From Marinobacter sp. C7 (GTDB lineage Bacteria > Pseudomonadota > Gammaproteobacteria > Pseudomonadales > Oleiphilaceae), in the NCBI RefSeq assembly GCF_022343555.1, contig NZ_JAKQZH010000001.1:1718108-1782107 (forward strand): 64,000 nt of DNA, written 5' to 3'. The notes below the pieces were generated by a model. That model was not told the origin of the DNA. It was given only the letters and a program-made list of their open reading frames with translations, and did not search any database. The translations under genes and the position numbers were made by a program. Positions 36,839 to 45,512 of the stretch are shown here, one piece after another (position 1 is the stretch's first letter; every line of letters starts with the position of its first letter).

Positions 36839-38596
36839 GTGTCAATTTCCCGCAGAGACTTCCTGATGGCAATGCAAGCGGCAGCCGTAGCCGGGCTTGC
36901 CCCGAAACTTGCTTTGGCAAAAGGCGGCGAGGGACTGTACGACGCACCGAAGTTCGGCAATGTCCGGCTGCTCCATCTCACCGATATTCACGCCCAGTTG
37001 TCACCGGTTCATTTCCGTGAACCCAACGTGAACCTGGGTATTGGTCCCAGTAAGGGCCGGGTGCCGCACCTGGTGGGACAGCATTTCCTGGATCATTTCG
37101 GTATTCCGTCGGATAGCCGTCGATCCCATGCATTTACCTATCTCAATTACACGGAAGCCGCGCAGGAATACGGCAGGCTCGGCGGCTTCGCTCATTTGAA
37201 GACCCTGATTGACCAGCTCCGTGAACAGGCCGGTGCAGGCAACTCATTGTTGCTGGACGGCGGAGATCTCTGGCAGGGATCAGGCACAGCCGTCTGGACC
37301 AACGGCGAGGACATGGTTGAGGCGAGTAACCGCCTTGGCATCGACATCATGACCGCACACTGGGAATTCACTTACCCGGAAGAGCAGATTCGCAAGAATG
37401 TCAGTGCGTTCAAGGGGGAGTTCCTGGCCCAGAACGTGTTCCTCTCGGATGAAGCCATGTTCATGGGGGCAGAGGCCTATGACGAGGCCAGTGGCCGTGT
37501 TTTCAAGCCCTATACAATCCGGGAGCTGGGTGGCAAACGCGTTGCAGTCATTGGCCAGGCCTTCCCTTATACGCCGATTGCAAATCCTTCCTATTTCATT
37601 CCCGACTGGCGCATGGGCATCCGGGAGGCCGAGATGCAGTCTCTGGTCGACGAGATCCGTGAAAACGAAAAGGTTAACGCGGTGATCGTGCTTTCGCACA
37701 ACGGCATGGACGTGGACCTGAAAATGGCCAGCCGCGTAACGGGTATCGACGCCATTCTGGGCGGCCATACCCACGACGCGGTCCCGCAGCCGACTGAAGT
37801 CAGCAATCCGGGAGGCAAAACCCTGGTGAGCAATGCTGGCACCAACGGCAAATACGTCGCCGTACTGGATCTCGATATCGGCAATAACGGCGTTCGGGGC
37901 TATGAATACAAGCTGCTGCCGGTCTTTTCGGACCTGATCAAACCGGATGCGGCCATGACCAGTTTCATACAGGATGTCCGGGCACCGTACATCGACAAAC
38001 TGAGTGAAAAACTCGCCATCGCAGACGAACTGCTTTATCGGCGGGGCAACTTTAACGGCACCATGGATCAGGTGATCTGCGATGCGCAGCGAAAAGTCCT
38101 GGACGCCCAGATCTCGCTGTCACCAGGCTTTCGCTGGGGCACGACCGTGCTCCCGGGTGAACACATCACCATGGACGACGTGATGAATGCCACAGCGATT
38201 ACCTATCCGGAAACCTATGTCCGTGAAATGTCCGGCGCCGACCTGAAACTGATCATGGAAGACGTGGCCGACAACCTGTTCAACAAGGATCCGTATCGAC
38301 AGCAGGGTGGCGATATGGTTCGCGTCGGCGGTATGGACTACACCTGCGACCCCACTGCCAATATGAACGGTCGCATCTCTGATATGCGTCTGGATAACGG
38401 AGAGCCGATTGACGCTAACAAGATGTACAAGGTTGCAGGCTGGGCAACGGTAAATTCCCGCGCACCCGGTCGGCCGATCTGGGATGTGGTCGCCGATTAT
38501 CTGAGATCGGAGAAAACCGTCAAGATCGACAAGTTCAACACGCCGGCCCTCAAGAATGTAGCGGGTAACCCGGGGCTTGAAGACTACGCAGGTTAA
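36839..38596 (+). CDS. soxB: Thiosulfohydrolase SoxB
   Basis: A 585-residue dimanganese hydrolase of the 5'-nucleotidase superfamily that releases sulfate from SoxY-bound sulfonate. It has a Tat signal (SRRDFLMAM) and metal motifs LLHLTDIHAQLSPVHF, GGDLWQGSGT, SHNGMD and GGHTHDAVPQP, then the C-terminal nucleotidase-like domain. The start is a GTG at 36839 with AAAGGAGAG upstream; no ATG fits better. Length is normal for SoxB. Confidence 0.96.
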   Translation: MSISRRDFLMAMQAAAVAGLAPKLALAKGGEGLYDAPKFGNVRLLHLTDIHAQLSPVHFREPNVNLGIGPSKGRVPHLVGQHFLDHFGIPSDSRRSHAFTYLNYTEAAQEYGRLGGFAHLKTLIDQLREQAGAGNSLLLDGGDLWQGSGTAVWTNGEDMVEASNRLGIDIMTAHWEFTYPEEQIRKNVSAFKGEFLAQNVFLSDEAMFMGAEAYDEASGRVFKPYTIRELGGKRVAVIGQAFPYTPIANPSYFIPDWRMGIREAEMQSLVDEIRENEKVNAVIVLSHNGMDVDLKMASRVTGIDAILGGHTHDAVPQPTEVSNPGGKTLVSNAGTNGKYVAVLDLDIGNNGVRGYEYKLLPVFSDLIKPDAAMTSFIQDVRAPYIDKLSEKLAIADELLYRRGNFNGTMDQVICDAQRKVLDAQISLSPGFRWGTTVLPGEHITMDDVMNATAITYPETYVREMSGADLKLIMEDVADNLFNKDPYRQQGGDMVRVGGMDYTCDPTANMNGRISDMRLDNGEPIDANKMYKVAGWATVNSRAPGRPIWDVVADYLRSEKTVKIDKFNTPALKNVAGNPGLEDYAG

Positions 38597-38599
38597 GTG

Positions 38600-39061
38600 A
38601 TGAGCAGGAACTTCTTTGCTGAAACCACGGCTGTGCTGTTCGGGGTGTTGCTCCTGGTAGGGGCAGCCTCTGTTCAGGCAGAGCATGCAACCGACAGCAA
38701 GCCGTTTGCCGAGAAATTCCTGCTGCTGCAATTGAGCGATGGTGAATCCGAGAAACAGGACAAGGTCCTGAGCATTGCCGGCAACCTGCTGGAATACTAT
38801 GGCCCGGACGCAATTGATATCGAGATAACCACCTTCGGTCCGGGTGTGCGTCTGCTGTATGCCGATAACAGTCGTCAGGAAAGGATCAGCAGCCTGATGG
38901 CCCAGGGTGTGCGATTCACTGTGTGCATGAACACAATCGATACCATCGAGCGAGAAACCGGAAACCGTCCGGAGCTTCATCCAGAAAGCATCCCGGTCGA
39001 CGTCGGGGTTGCCCATATCCTGGATGTAGTCGAGGAGGGCTATGTACTCGTTCGCCCATGA
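38600..39061 (+). CDS. Exported DsrE-family protein
   Basis: About 153 residues. It has a signal peptide (TTAVLFGVLLLVGAASVQAEH), then a DsrE/TusD-like fold with the family cysteine in VRFTVCMNTID. DsrE-type proteins carry or transfer sulfane sulfur; the periplasmic location and position directly after soxB suggest sulfur transfer linked to Sox. The ATG at 38600 is 3 nt past the soxB stop; a GTG at 38597 is equally close. Mechanism in this family is not settled. Confidence 0.82.
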   Translation: MSRNFFAETTAVLFGVLLLVGAASVQAEHATDSKPFAEKFLLLQLSDGESEKQDKVLSIAGNLLEYYGPDAIDIEITTFGPGVRLLYADNSRQERISSLMAQGVRFTVCMNTIDTIERETGNRPELHPESIPVDVGVAHILDVVEEGYVLVRP

Positions 39062-39089
39062 TCGTCTGACCTGATAAAGGAAGGGTTCC

Positions 39090-39605
39090 ATGAAGACCAA
39101 GCTGTCGAAATCCCTGATGCTCGTCTCCGCTCTTGCTGCCGCAGGTGTTTGCAGCGCACAGGAAAGTGACCAGCCGGTGATGGTGGAGATCAAGAAACTT
39201 TCCATGGACACCGCCCTGACTATCGCGAAAACCGCCATCGAAACCTGCCGGGAGCAAGGCGTGCAGGTGGCCGTCACGGTAGTGGACCGGGGCGGGCATC
39301 CCCAGGTGGTATTGCGGGATGTATTGGCCATGGATCTGGCCCTGGAAGTCAGTTATCGGAAGGCCTACACCGCCATGACTTTCACAAGTCCCACTTCGTC
39401 CCTCGAAGACCGTTTCACCGGGCCATTTTCCGTCGGCAAGATCGATAAAGTACTGCTTTCAAGTGGAGGCGTTCCTATCCAGGCAAGTGGCGAGACCATC
39501 GGTGGTGTCGGCGTCAGCGGCGCTCCATCCGGGGAAACGGATGAGAACTGCGCCCTGGCGGGGGTTGCCGCGGTAGAAATGGACCTGGAAATGGCGTCTT
39601 TCTGA
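39090..39605 (+). CDS. Exported GlcG/HbpS-family heme-binding-like protein
   Basis: A 171-residue protein with a signal peptide (LVSALAAAGVCSAQE) and the GlcG/HbpS fold: AKTAIETCREQGVQVAVTVVDRGGHPQVVLRD marks the N-terminal sheet, and GGVGVSGAPSGETDENCA the C-terminal loop. Relatives bind heme or small ligands. It sits in the sox operon 28 nt after the DsrE gene. Role there unknown. Confidence 0.8.
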   Translation: MKTKLSKSLMLVSALAAAGVCSAQESDQPVMVEIKKLSMDTALTIAKTAIETCREQGVQVAVTVVDRGGHPQVVLRDVLAMDLALEVSYRKAYTAMTFTSPTSSLEDRFTGPFSVGKIDKVLLSSGGVPIQASGETIGGVGVSGAPSGETDENCALAGVAAVEMDLEMASF

Positions 39606-39637
39606 TGGACGTTTTCTGAACATGCAGGGGAATCATA

Positions 39638-40396
39638 ATGCTACGCAGTGTTCTGAAAGTTGTTTCCCCATTATTAATGCTTCCTGCGATGGCAGTTGGG
39701 GCGTATCCGGACGCAGTTCAGGTACTGGTTGATGAAGGTCTCAAGGTGGAAGCCACCTTTGAGGCACCCGGAGGGCTGAAAGGATTTGTCGGACGGCGGA
39801 ACGGACATCCGGTATCCCTTTACCTTATGCCGGATGGCGAGCACGTCGTCATCGGGAAGATGGTTGACGGTTTCGGTCAGGATCTGAGCGCAAGTCACAT
39901 CCGGAACTGGCTCCCCAAACCGGATCTGACCGGTGCCTGGCAAAAACTCGAGAATGCGGCCTGGGTATCTGAGGGTCCCCGGGATGCTGAACGAATTGTC
40001 TATGTGTTTTCCGACCCCAACTGCGGTTACTGTGTGGCGTTTCGGGAAAAAGCGCAGCCATTCCTTGAGCGGGGAATCGAGCTGCGGCACATCATGGTGG
40101 GCATCATTCAGCCTTCCAGTCTGGCGAAAGCTGCCAGCGTACTTGGAGCGGATAATCCGGTGGAACAGCTGGAGTTCCATGACAGCCAGTTTCCCAGGGA
40201 TTGGCTCGCTTCGGAGGAAAATGTTCCCGAGGAGCTTCGGGAGCAGGTCCAGAGCAATAACCGATTGATGGAGAGCCTATCCATCGCGGCAACCCCCTCG
40301 GTTATTTACAAGGATCCAGCCGGGAAAATGCACAAGATTGTCGGTCTCCCTGATGACTCGGCACTGGCCGAGGCCGTGTTCCGGTATCCGGAATAG
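39638..40396 (+). CDS. DsbG/DsbC-type thioredoxin-fold protein
   Basis: A 252-residue periplasmic thioredoxin-fold protein. It has a signal peptide (LLMLPAMAVGAYP), an N-terminal dimerisation-type region and the redox motif DPNCGYCVAF (CGYC). The cis-Pro loop is AATPSVIYKDPAG. Length and layout match DsbG/DsbC. In a sox cluster it could keep the SoxY or SoxA cysteine reduced, as SoxS/SoxW/CcdA systems do elsewhere; that role is inferred. Confidence 0.85.
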   Translation: MLRSVLKVVSPLLMLPAMAVGAYPDAVQVLVDEGLKVEATFEAPGGLKGFVGRRNGHPVSLYLMPDGEHVVIGKMVDGFGQDLSASHIRNWLPKPDLTGAWQKLENAAWVSEGPRDAERIVYVFSDPNCGYCVAFREKAQPFLERGIELRHIMVGIIQPSSLAKAASVLGADNPVEQLEFHDSQFPRDWLASEENVPEELREQVQSNNRLMESLSIAATPSVIYKDPAGKMHKIVGLPDDSALAEAVFRYPE

Positions 40397-40437
40397 CAAT
40401 GTCTGTTGGCCCAGGGGGCTGTAAAAGGAGAATAATC

Positions 40438-41373
40438 ATGAGTTTTCGAGGGCTGTTTCTGGCGTTACTGATCGTTCCGGGCGTTGTCTCGGCAGGCAAT
40501 GGCATTCCGGATAAACTGGAACTCACGAAAGTAACTGACCGCGTCTACTCGGCCATCGGCGAGACAGCCCCGGGCACTTACGAAAATCACGGTCACAACA
40601 ACAACCTGAGCTTTATCATCACCGATAAGGGCGTGGTGGTCTTCAATGGCGGTGACAACTACCTTTTGGCGAAGTCTTTCCATAATTCCATTCGCAGCAT
40701 CACCGACAAAGAGGTCAAATACGTTGCCAATGAGAATGCCCAGGGGCATTCCATGCTGGGTAACAGTTACTGGCGGGATCAGGGCGTTCCGATCATTGCC
40801 CAGAAAGAGGCAATCAAGGAATTCGAGCACCAGGGCGAAGCCAAACTGGCGTCAATGGAACGCAGGAACAAGGAAAAGGCCGAAGGTACCTACGTAGCAG
40901 TGCCCGACATCGGTTTCGAGGACCGCTACGATCTGGACATGGGAGATGTGACCATTGAGCTGCATTACTTCGGGCCGGGGCATGCACCCGGGGACATTGC
41001 TCTGTGGGTCCCCGAAGAAAAGCTGCTGATTACCGGTGACCTCGGATTCCATCAACGCCTGCTGGCAGTTTTCGAGGATACCGACACCGGATCCTGGATC
41101 GAGTCTTTCGACAAGATGACCGAACAACTGGACCCGGCGATTGTGATTCCGGGTCACGGTGAACCAACCACCCTGGATGTTGTCACCAAAGAAACCCGGG
41201 GGTACCTGGTTTTCCTTCGTAATGCCGTGACCGAGATCCTGGAGCAGGGTGGTGGACTGGACGATGCCTATAATATCGACCAGTCCCAGTGGTCTTACCT
41301 CGACACCTATGAGGAACTTGCCGCCAAAAATGCAGGGCGCGTTTATCAGGATCTTGAATTCGAGTACTTCTGA
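40438..41373 (+). CDS. Exported MBL-fold protein with degenerate metal motif
   Basis: A 311-residue secreted metallo-beta-lactamase-fold protein (signal LALLIVPGVVSAG). The HxHxDH site is replaced by NENAQGH (residues 98-104) and the preceding Asp-type strand reads VVVFNGGDN. By contrast GPGHAPGD (His182), ITGD (Asp201) and IPGHGEP (His240) are kept. So one metal site is probably lost, leaving a mononuclear or non-catalytic protein. An AAAGGAG ribosome site before the ATG sets the start. Last gene of the sox operon; distantly like SoxH-type MBL proteins. Confidence 0.83.
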   Translation: MSFRGLFLALLIVPGVVSAGNGIPDKLELTKVTDRVYSAIGETAPGTYENHGHNNNLSFIITDKGVVVFNGGDNYLLAKSFHNSIRSITDKEVKYVANENAQGHSMLGNSYWRDQGVPIIAQKEAIKEFEHQGEAKLASMERRNKEKAEGTYVAVPDIGFEDRYDLDMGDVTIELHYFGPGHAPGDIALWVPEEKLLITGDLGFHQRLLAVFEDTDTGSWIESFDKMTEQLDPAIVIPGHGEPTTLDVVTKETRGYLVFLRNAVTEILEQGGGLDDAYNIDQSQWSYLDTYEELAAKNAGRVYQDLEFEYF

Positions 41374-41380
41374 GTTACTG

Positions 41381-42166
41381 TTACTCGTCGAATCTCTGTA
41401 ATCCCTGTAGCGCGATGGTGTACTCACCTTTTTCAACGTCAAAACCGATCCGGTACGCCGAAGGATACCAACCCGGGTAACTATAGCGCTCGGGCCTTTT
41501 TACCGGTGTTGTCGAGTCCGCAAGGGACTGCAGGAAGGTGAGGGAAACCATTGGTTCAACAAACATCAACTCGCCATTGTGGTAGCCATAAATGAAATTA
41601 TGGCTGAACGGCTCGCCCTGGAACTCCTTTCCGGCTGGGTCCAGAGCATGCATTCCCATACGTTCCACCGCTGCATCGGGCGGTACAACGTAGCCTGCAG
41701 GAAGCAATTGCGGATCGGGTGCAGTCATGGCCCGGTCACGGCCCTCGCCGTGGAAGGTGATTGCTTCGCGTGCCGCATTGTTGATCATGTAAAAGTGCAC
41801 ATCGAAATGGGCGACGGAGTACACCCCCTCAGGCATGTGGCCAACAGGATTCCAGTCCAGAAGCACATGGTCATACCCGGTTCGCGGGCCTGATTCAGGC
41901 ATCGGAATGGGAAACTCCCAGGCTGACTTTTCGGCTGTGGCTTCAGGTAATCCGGTCAAGGCGCCGCTATCCATCACGACGGACACGGATTCAGGCTCCC
42001 CGAGTGTATCGACCGTTACCACCACCCAGGCGGCACCATTCCCCACAGCCACAGGTGCGCCAGTGAAACCATCCTCATCACCGGCCTGCACGCCGCCTGC
42101 CAGGCCTGAAAGAACAAGGAGCTGAAGCAGGCCCACTGAACAATAATAATACCCTTGCGATTTCAT
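41381..42166 (-). CDS. Exported DUF5602/TTHB210-like protein
   Basis: A 261-residue exported protein (signal LLVLSGLAGGVQAGDED). It carries a histidine-rich core HFDVHFYM and further MGMHALDP, with a repeated Pro/Tyr pattern. This resembles the TTHB210-like domain named DUF5602; that match is from memory and only moderate. Metal binding by the histidines is plausible. The ATG at 42166 has GGAGGGG upstream; the frame stays open to 42358. It converges on the sox operon with an 8-nt gap. Confidence 0.65.
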   Translation of the reverse strand: MKSQGYYYCSVGLLQLLVLSGLAGGVQAGDEDGFTGAPVAVGNGAAWVVVTVDTLGEPESVSVVMDSGALTGLPEATAEKSAWEFPIPMPESGPRTGYDHVLLDWNPVGHMPEGVYSVAHFDVHFYMINNAAREAITFHGEGRDRAMTAPDPQLLPAGYVVPPDAAVERMGMHALDPAGKEFQGEPFSHNFIYGYHNGELMFVEPMVSLTFLQSLADSTTPVKRPERYSYPGWYPSAYRIGFDVEKGEYTIALQGLQRFDE

Positions 42167-42569
42167 TGATTTACCCCTCCATAAAAGGCGCAGCCAAAGC
42201 GTCGCCAATGACCGGCCAGGACGGCCGGCAAGCCATCGCCCTTCAGACTGATTCAGAAGAAAACGCAAGGAGCAGGAGGGACTGACAGCAGAGAAAAACA
42301 GCCTGTCCGCCCACTTAATCTGACGACCACCAGAAAGGGTATGGCCGAACATGATCAATATATCACCAGAAATGAGGTCTGTGAGGGTTTTTGTTGAGCC
42401 AGGAGCAAGTACTTTTCCTTACGCAGCAGCGGTCACGCATGGCGCTTTAAGCCTGGCACGTAGTGGTTTCTAAGCATCTGATTAAATGAAAACAACCTTT
42501 AATATAGTGACCTAACGACTATCAAGGCATGCGCTGCCTGCCATCAAACCCATAAGGATGAAACGAACG
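42167..42569. other. Gene-free stretch with probable divergent promoters
   Basis: About 400 nt with no convincing coding frame. It lies between the minus-strand exported protein and a small plus-strand gene. An AT-rich patch contains TATAGT at 42503-42508, a possible -10 element for the small gene. No repeat or RNA structure recognised. Confidence 0.4.
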
Positions 42570-42722
42570 ATGAAAACTGCTGCTACCTGGTTTAAAGGTT
42601 GGCGTATGAAGCGCAACTTTGTACGCCTCGTAGAAACGACCGAACCGCGACTGCTTCTGGATGCCGGGTTTGCCCCCGAGGTCATCGAAGCAAAGCTGCG
42701 TACACCTTTCTGGAAGTTCTGA
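42570..42722 (+). CDS. Small basic DUF1127-like protein
   Basis: A 50-residue basic protein. Its body (RNFVRLVETTEPRLLLDAGF) and its ending TPFWKF match the DUF1127/YjiS pattern of an arginine-rich helix, a 'LLxDIGL'-like centre and a PFWR-type tail. DUF1127 proteins have been linked to RNA, phosphate and stress control in other Proteobacteria. AAGGA lies 11 bases upstream; an in-frame ATG at 42558 is a possible earlier start. Real gene likely, function here unknown. Confidence 0.6.
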   Translation: MKTAATWFKGWRMKRNFVRLVETTEPRLLLDAGFAPEVIEAKLRTPFWKF

Positions 42723-42761
42723 TTAACGTCTGATTATCCGGACAGGAAGTGTAGGGCTCAA

Positions 42762-42786
42762 GCCGGGGCAATAGAATTGCCCCGGC
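42762..42786. terminator. Strong hairpin between convergent genes
   Basis: GCCGGGGCAA, loop TAGAA, TTGCCCCGGC: a 10-bp perfect GC-rich stem between the DUF1127-like gene and the convergent cytochrome gene. It probably acts as a bidirectional terminator although no long T-run follows on either strand. Confidence 0.6.
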
Positions 42787-42821
42787 CAAAATACGGCTGT
42801 GCGTTAGCCAGCACCGTACTC

Positions 42822-43202
42822 TTATTCACGCATCTCGAGAATCCAGGTCACGAGCCTTTCCGCTTCCTCCTGACTCACTTCCGGGCGAGTCTGTTGATAA
42901 TGTCCATTCCCTTCATCAACAGCTTGTGCTTCCATTTCAGGCATTTCAGCCGATCCCCAGTGATCCTCGCCACCTGTAAGAACGACCTGAACCAGCCGAT
43001 CAAACTCATCCATGGTGTACCTCTGGGCGATACTCGGGAAAGCGGGCGCGCTAGGCATCTCGTTACCAGTGGTATGGCAGGCCATGCACTGTTTTTTCTC
43101 GGCGAGTTGCATCGCACTCATACCGTGCGAGTCTGCCTGCGCAGCCGCGGCCCCCAGGCACAGGCTGCCAATAAGGGCGGTAGATAGGATTATCCGTTTC
43201 AT
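42822..43202 (-). CDS. Small monoheme cytochrome c
   Basis: A 126-residue periplasmic cytochrome with a signal peptide (LIGSLCLGAAAAQADS) and heme motif CMACHT; the methionine ligand is probably in SAEMPEM. The ATG at 43202 follows AAAGGAAG. It could accept electrons from SoxAX or SoxCD, given the neighbouring sox operon, or serve another oxidase. It stands alone. Confidence 0.85.
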   Translation of the reverse strand: MKRIILSTALIGSLCLGAAAAQADSHGMSAMQLAEKKQCMACHTTGNEMPSAPAFPSIAQRYTMDEFDRLVQVVLTGGEDHWGSAEMPEMEAQAVDEGNGHYQQTRPEVSQEEAERLVTWILEMRE

Positions 43203-43409
43203 GTCTGCTTCCTTTCGTTCAATCCTGGTTAACTGTTCGAGATTACGACCTATGGCATTGACCAAGACTGCTATCCCTTCCCTAAAATTAGATCAGGAAT
43301 CCCACTGGTTCCACCCGGTGCCGCCATCCAATCCACTGTGTTAGGCTTTTTGGAGGTTATTGGAGGGCGCTAGTTGGCCCGAACCTCTGACAAGGTAAAA
43401 GGAGTACCG

Positions 43410-43925
43410 ATGCAGCCGGCGCTGGCGTCACCCATCGCGACCTTTGCCGCCCGCGCGGTTTTTTTCGCCGGGCTCTGGTGGATATTAACCCTCGGAGCCC
43501 CTTCGGCCTGGGGGTTCGGGGCAGTGGTGATTGTTTTGGTCGCCTGGCTATCCGTGTTGCTGTTTCCTCCTTCCATCCATCGTCTTCATCCGCTGGGCCT
43601 GGTCCAGTTCATCGCTTACTTCCTCGGCCATTCGGTTCTTGCCGGTGTTGATGTAGCAAGGCGTCTGCTGACACCTTCACTGGCGATTACACCCGGAGAG
43701 ATAACCCTCTCTCTTCGCCTGCCAGAGGGTGGCCCTCGCTGGCTGCTTGCAAACACCCTGTCGCTGATGCCGGGAACGCTCAGCGTACACTTCGACAACA
43801 ACCTGCTAACAGTCCATTGCCTGGATACTAGTGTTGATATAGAGGCGGGCGTTCGCAGAGCAGAGTCGCAGGTCGCCAGGGCCTTCAGGATTCCTCTGGC
43901 CCCATGGGAAGGGGCGCAATCATGA
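43410..43925 (+). CDS. mnhE: Mrp-type antiporter subunit E
   Basis: A 171-residue MnhE/MrpE protein with two N-terminal membrane helices and a cytosolic tail. The family block LLANTLSLMPGTLSVHF is clear. AAAAGGAG before the ATG at 43410 sets the start. It opens a nine-gene operon ordered E-F-G-DUF4040-B-C-D-D-D, like the membrane arm of Mbh hydrogenases and group-type Mrp antiporters. Confidence 0.93.
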   Translation: MQPALASPIATFAARAVFFAGLWWILTLGAPSAWGFGAVVIVLVAWLSVLLFPPSIHRLHPLGLVQFIAYFLGHSVLAGVDVARRLLTPSLAITPGEITLSLRLPEGGPRWLLANTLSLMPGTLSVHFDNNLLTVHCLDTSVDIEAGVRRAESQVARAFRIPLAPWEGAQS

Positions 43926-44236
43926 CTGGCGTCTTGTTGAGCGTTGCTGCGTTTCTCTTGGTCACGTTACTGCTATCCCTGATCCGGATCTGGCGGGGAC
44001 CGGAAGCGGCTGACCGGATGCTGGCCTCTCAATTATTCTGCACCACGGGGGTCGCATTGTTGCTTGTGCTGGCATACGCCGGTTCGTGGCCAGCCCTGAT
44101 GGATGTGGCACTGACCGTTGCCGTGTTGGCAGTCCTGGCCGTAGCAGCCTTTGTGACACGGGTAGTCAGGATTGATCGGGAAGCCGCGTCCGGTAAGTCA
44201 GCCAATGCCGAGTCCAGAGAGGAACCCCATGTTTGA
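43922..44236 (+). CDS. mnhF: Mrp-type antiporter subunit F
   Basis: A 104-residue MnhF with three transmembrane helices and the RIWRGPEAADRMLA loop characteristic of the family. The ATG overlaps the mnhE stop (ATGA). The C-terminus is charged. Part of the Na+(or other cation)/H+ antiporter complex. Confidence 0.93.
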   Translation: MTGVLLSVAAFLLVTLLLSLIRIWRGPEAADRMLASQLFCTTGVALLLVLAYAGSWPALMDVALTVAVLAVLAVAAFVTRVVRIDREAASGKSANAESREEPHV

Positions 44237-44549
44237 CGGATTGGTGATGGTGGTTCAGCTGATACTGCTGGTCTCAGGCTGTGTGTTTTTTGCGCTGGGC
44301 AGTCTCGGTCTCTTCCGCTTCCCCGACACCCTCACGCGTATCCATGCGCTGACCAAGGCGGATAACCTTGGTTTGGGCTTCATTGTGCTGGCATTGCTGC
44401 CTTTGGCGCCTTCCTTCAGTGCCGGCCTCAAGACACTGCTGATCTGGGTTGTTGCCTTGGCAGCAAGTGCAACTTCGGCTCACCTTGTGGCGCGAGCCGT
44501 TCGTGGCGGCATCACGGATGGTTCCCCGACAGAGGATAATAATGACTGA
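44229..44549 (+). CDS. mnhG: Mrp-type antiporter subunit G
   Basis: A 106-residue MnhG. It has three hydrophobic segments and the FRFPDTLTRIHALTKADNLG motif conserved in MrpG. The start at 44229 follows GAGAGGAA and overlaps mnhF by 8 nt. Confidence 0.93.
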   Translation: MFDGLVMVVQLILLVSGCVFFALGSLGLFRFPDTLTRIHALTKADNLGLGFIVLALLPLAPSFSAGLKTLLIWVVALAASATSAHLVARAVRGGITDGSPTEDNND

Positions 44550-44817
44550 ATGGTCGCTGGATATTTTGCTTGTTATTGCGTTGCTGGTAACCGCGACGAG
44601 TGTCCTGTGGTCCCGTGACCTTTTTCGGGGTGTTGTCTTCTTTATTGCGTTCGGGTTGCTGATGGCGCTGGCCTGGGTACGCCTTCGGGCTCCGGATGTT
44701 GCGCTTGCCGAAGCAGCAATAGGGGCCGGGTTAACGGGGGTGCTACTACTGGACGCAGCCCGGCATCTCTCGAATGACGAGTCCCAAGGCGAGGACGGTA
44801 AGGAAAAAAAGCCATGA
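44542..44817 (+). CDS. DUF4040 subunit (MrpA C-terminal / MbhD-like)
   Basis: A 91-residue membrane protein with the DUF4040 signature LRAPDVALAEAAIGAGL, which forms part of the C-terminal extension of large MrpA or the separate MbhD subunit. Its presence as a stand-alone gene shows that the complex follows the split Mbh-type arrangement. It overlaps mnhG and the next gene by 8 and 4 nt. Confidence 0.88.
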   Translation: MTEWSLDILLVIALLVTATSVLWSRDLFRGVVFFIAFGLLMALAWVRLRAPDVALAEAAIGAGLTGVLLLDAARHLSNDESQGEDGKEKKP

Positions 44818-45512
44818 CCCGCGTGCTGGCCATATTGACAGTCACTGCTGTCTGTTTTGCCTTTTTATCCGGTCTGGTCTATTCGATCTGGCAGATTGGG
44901 GCAACGACTACACCGGTCGACTTGCCAGCGTTGCTGGCCGGCAACCTTGACGATAGCGGCGTCGAGAACCCGGTTACAGCGGTGCTTCTGAACTTTCGCA
45001 GCTACGATACCCTGCTTGAAATCGGTGTGTTGGTGATCGCGGGCATTGCCGGAATCTCAGTGGCCAAGACTTCATCACTGGAAGATCCGGAACTTCGCAC
45101 CTCGGATGAATTACTCTATGCATTGCAGCGCTGGTTGGTACCTCTGACGCTTTTGCTCGCCGGATATCTGCTCTGGGCCGGATCCGATCGCCCTGGCGGC
45201 GCGTTTCAGGCGGGGGCGGTTCTGGCCGCAAGCGGTGTACTCATGCGCCTTGGGGGTATTCCAATGGACTTTCTGCGCCCGGGACTGATGCTTCGGCTGG
45301 GGCTATCCCTGGGCTTCTCCGTATTCCTGCTTGTGGCCGTAGCCAGTGCGCTGTCCGGAAGCCGGTTCCTGGCATACCCTCCCGAAATGGCCAGGACGCT
45401 TATAGTGGCAATCGAGACGGTTCTTACGCTTTCCATCGCTATGGTGCTGCTGGCACTGTTTGTATCTGCTCCGATCAATAATGCAGAGGAACCGGAAGAG
45501 GGCGGCTCCTGA
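44814..45512 (+). CDS. mnhB: Fused MbhE-like + MrpB subunit
   Basis: A 232-residue protein. Residues 1 to about 90 look like MbhE / the tail of MrpA (VENPVTAVLLNFRSYDTLLE). Residues about 105-232 are MrpB (YLLWAGSDRPGGAFQAGAVL). Several transmembrane helices. Both parts belong to the Mrp antiporter membrane domain. ATGA overlap with the preceding gene. Confidence 0.88.
   Translation: MTRVLAILTVTAVCFAFLSGLVYSIWQIGATTTPVDLPALLAGNLDDSGVENPVTAVLLNFRSYDTLLEIGVLVIAGIAGISVAKTSSLEDPELRTSDELLYALQRWLVPLTLLLAGYLLWAGSDRPGGAFQAGAVLAASGVLMRLGGIPMDFLRPGLMLRLGLSLGFSVFLLVAVASALSGSRFLAYPPEMARTLIVAIETVLTLSIAMVLLALFVSAPINNAEEPEEGGS

Noticed and set aside
38120..39331. 403-codon minus-strand open frame across the soxB end and the DsrE gene
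   Set aside because: Antisense to soxB and accessory genes with good signals; no family pattern.
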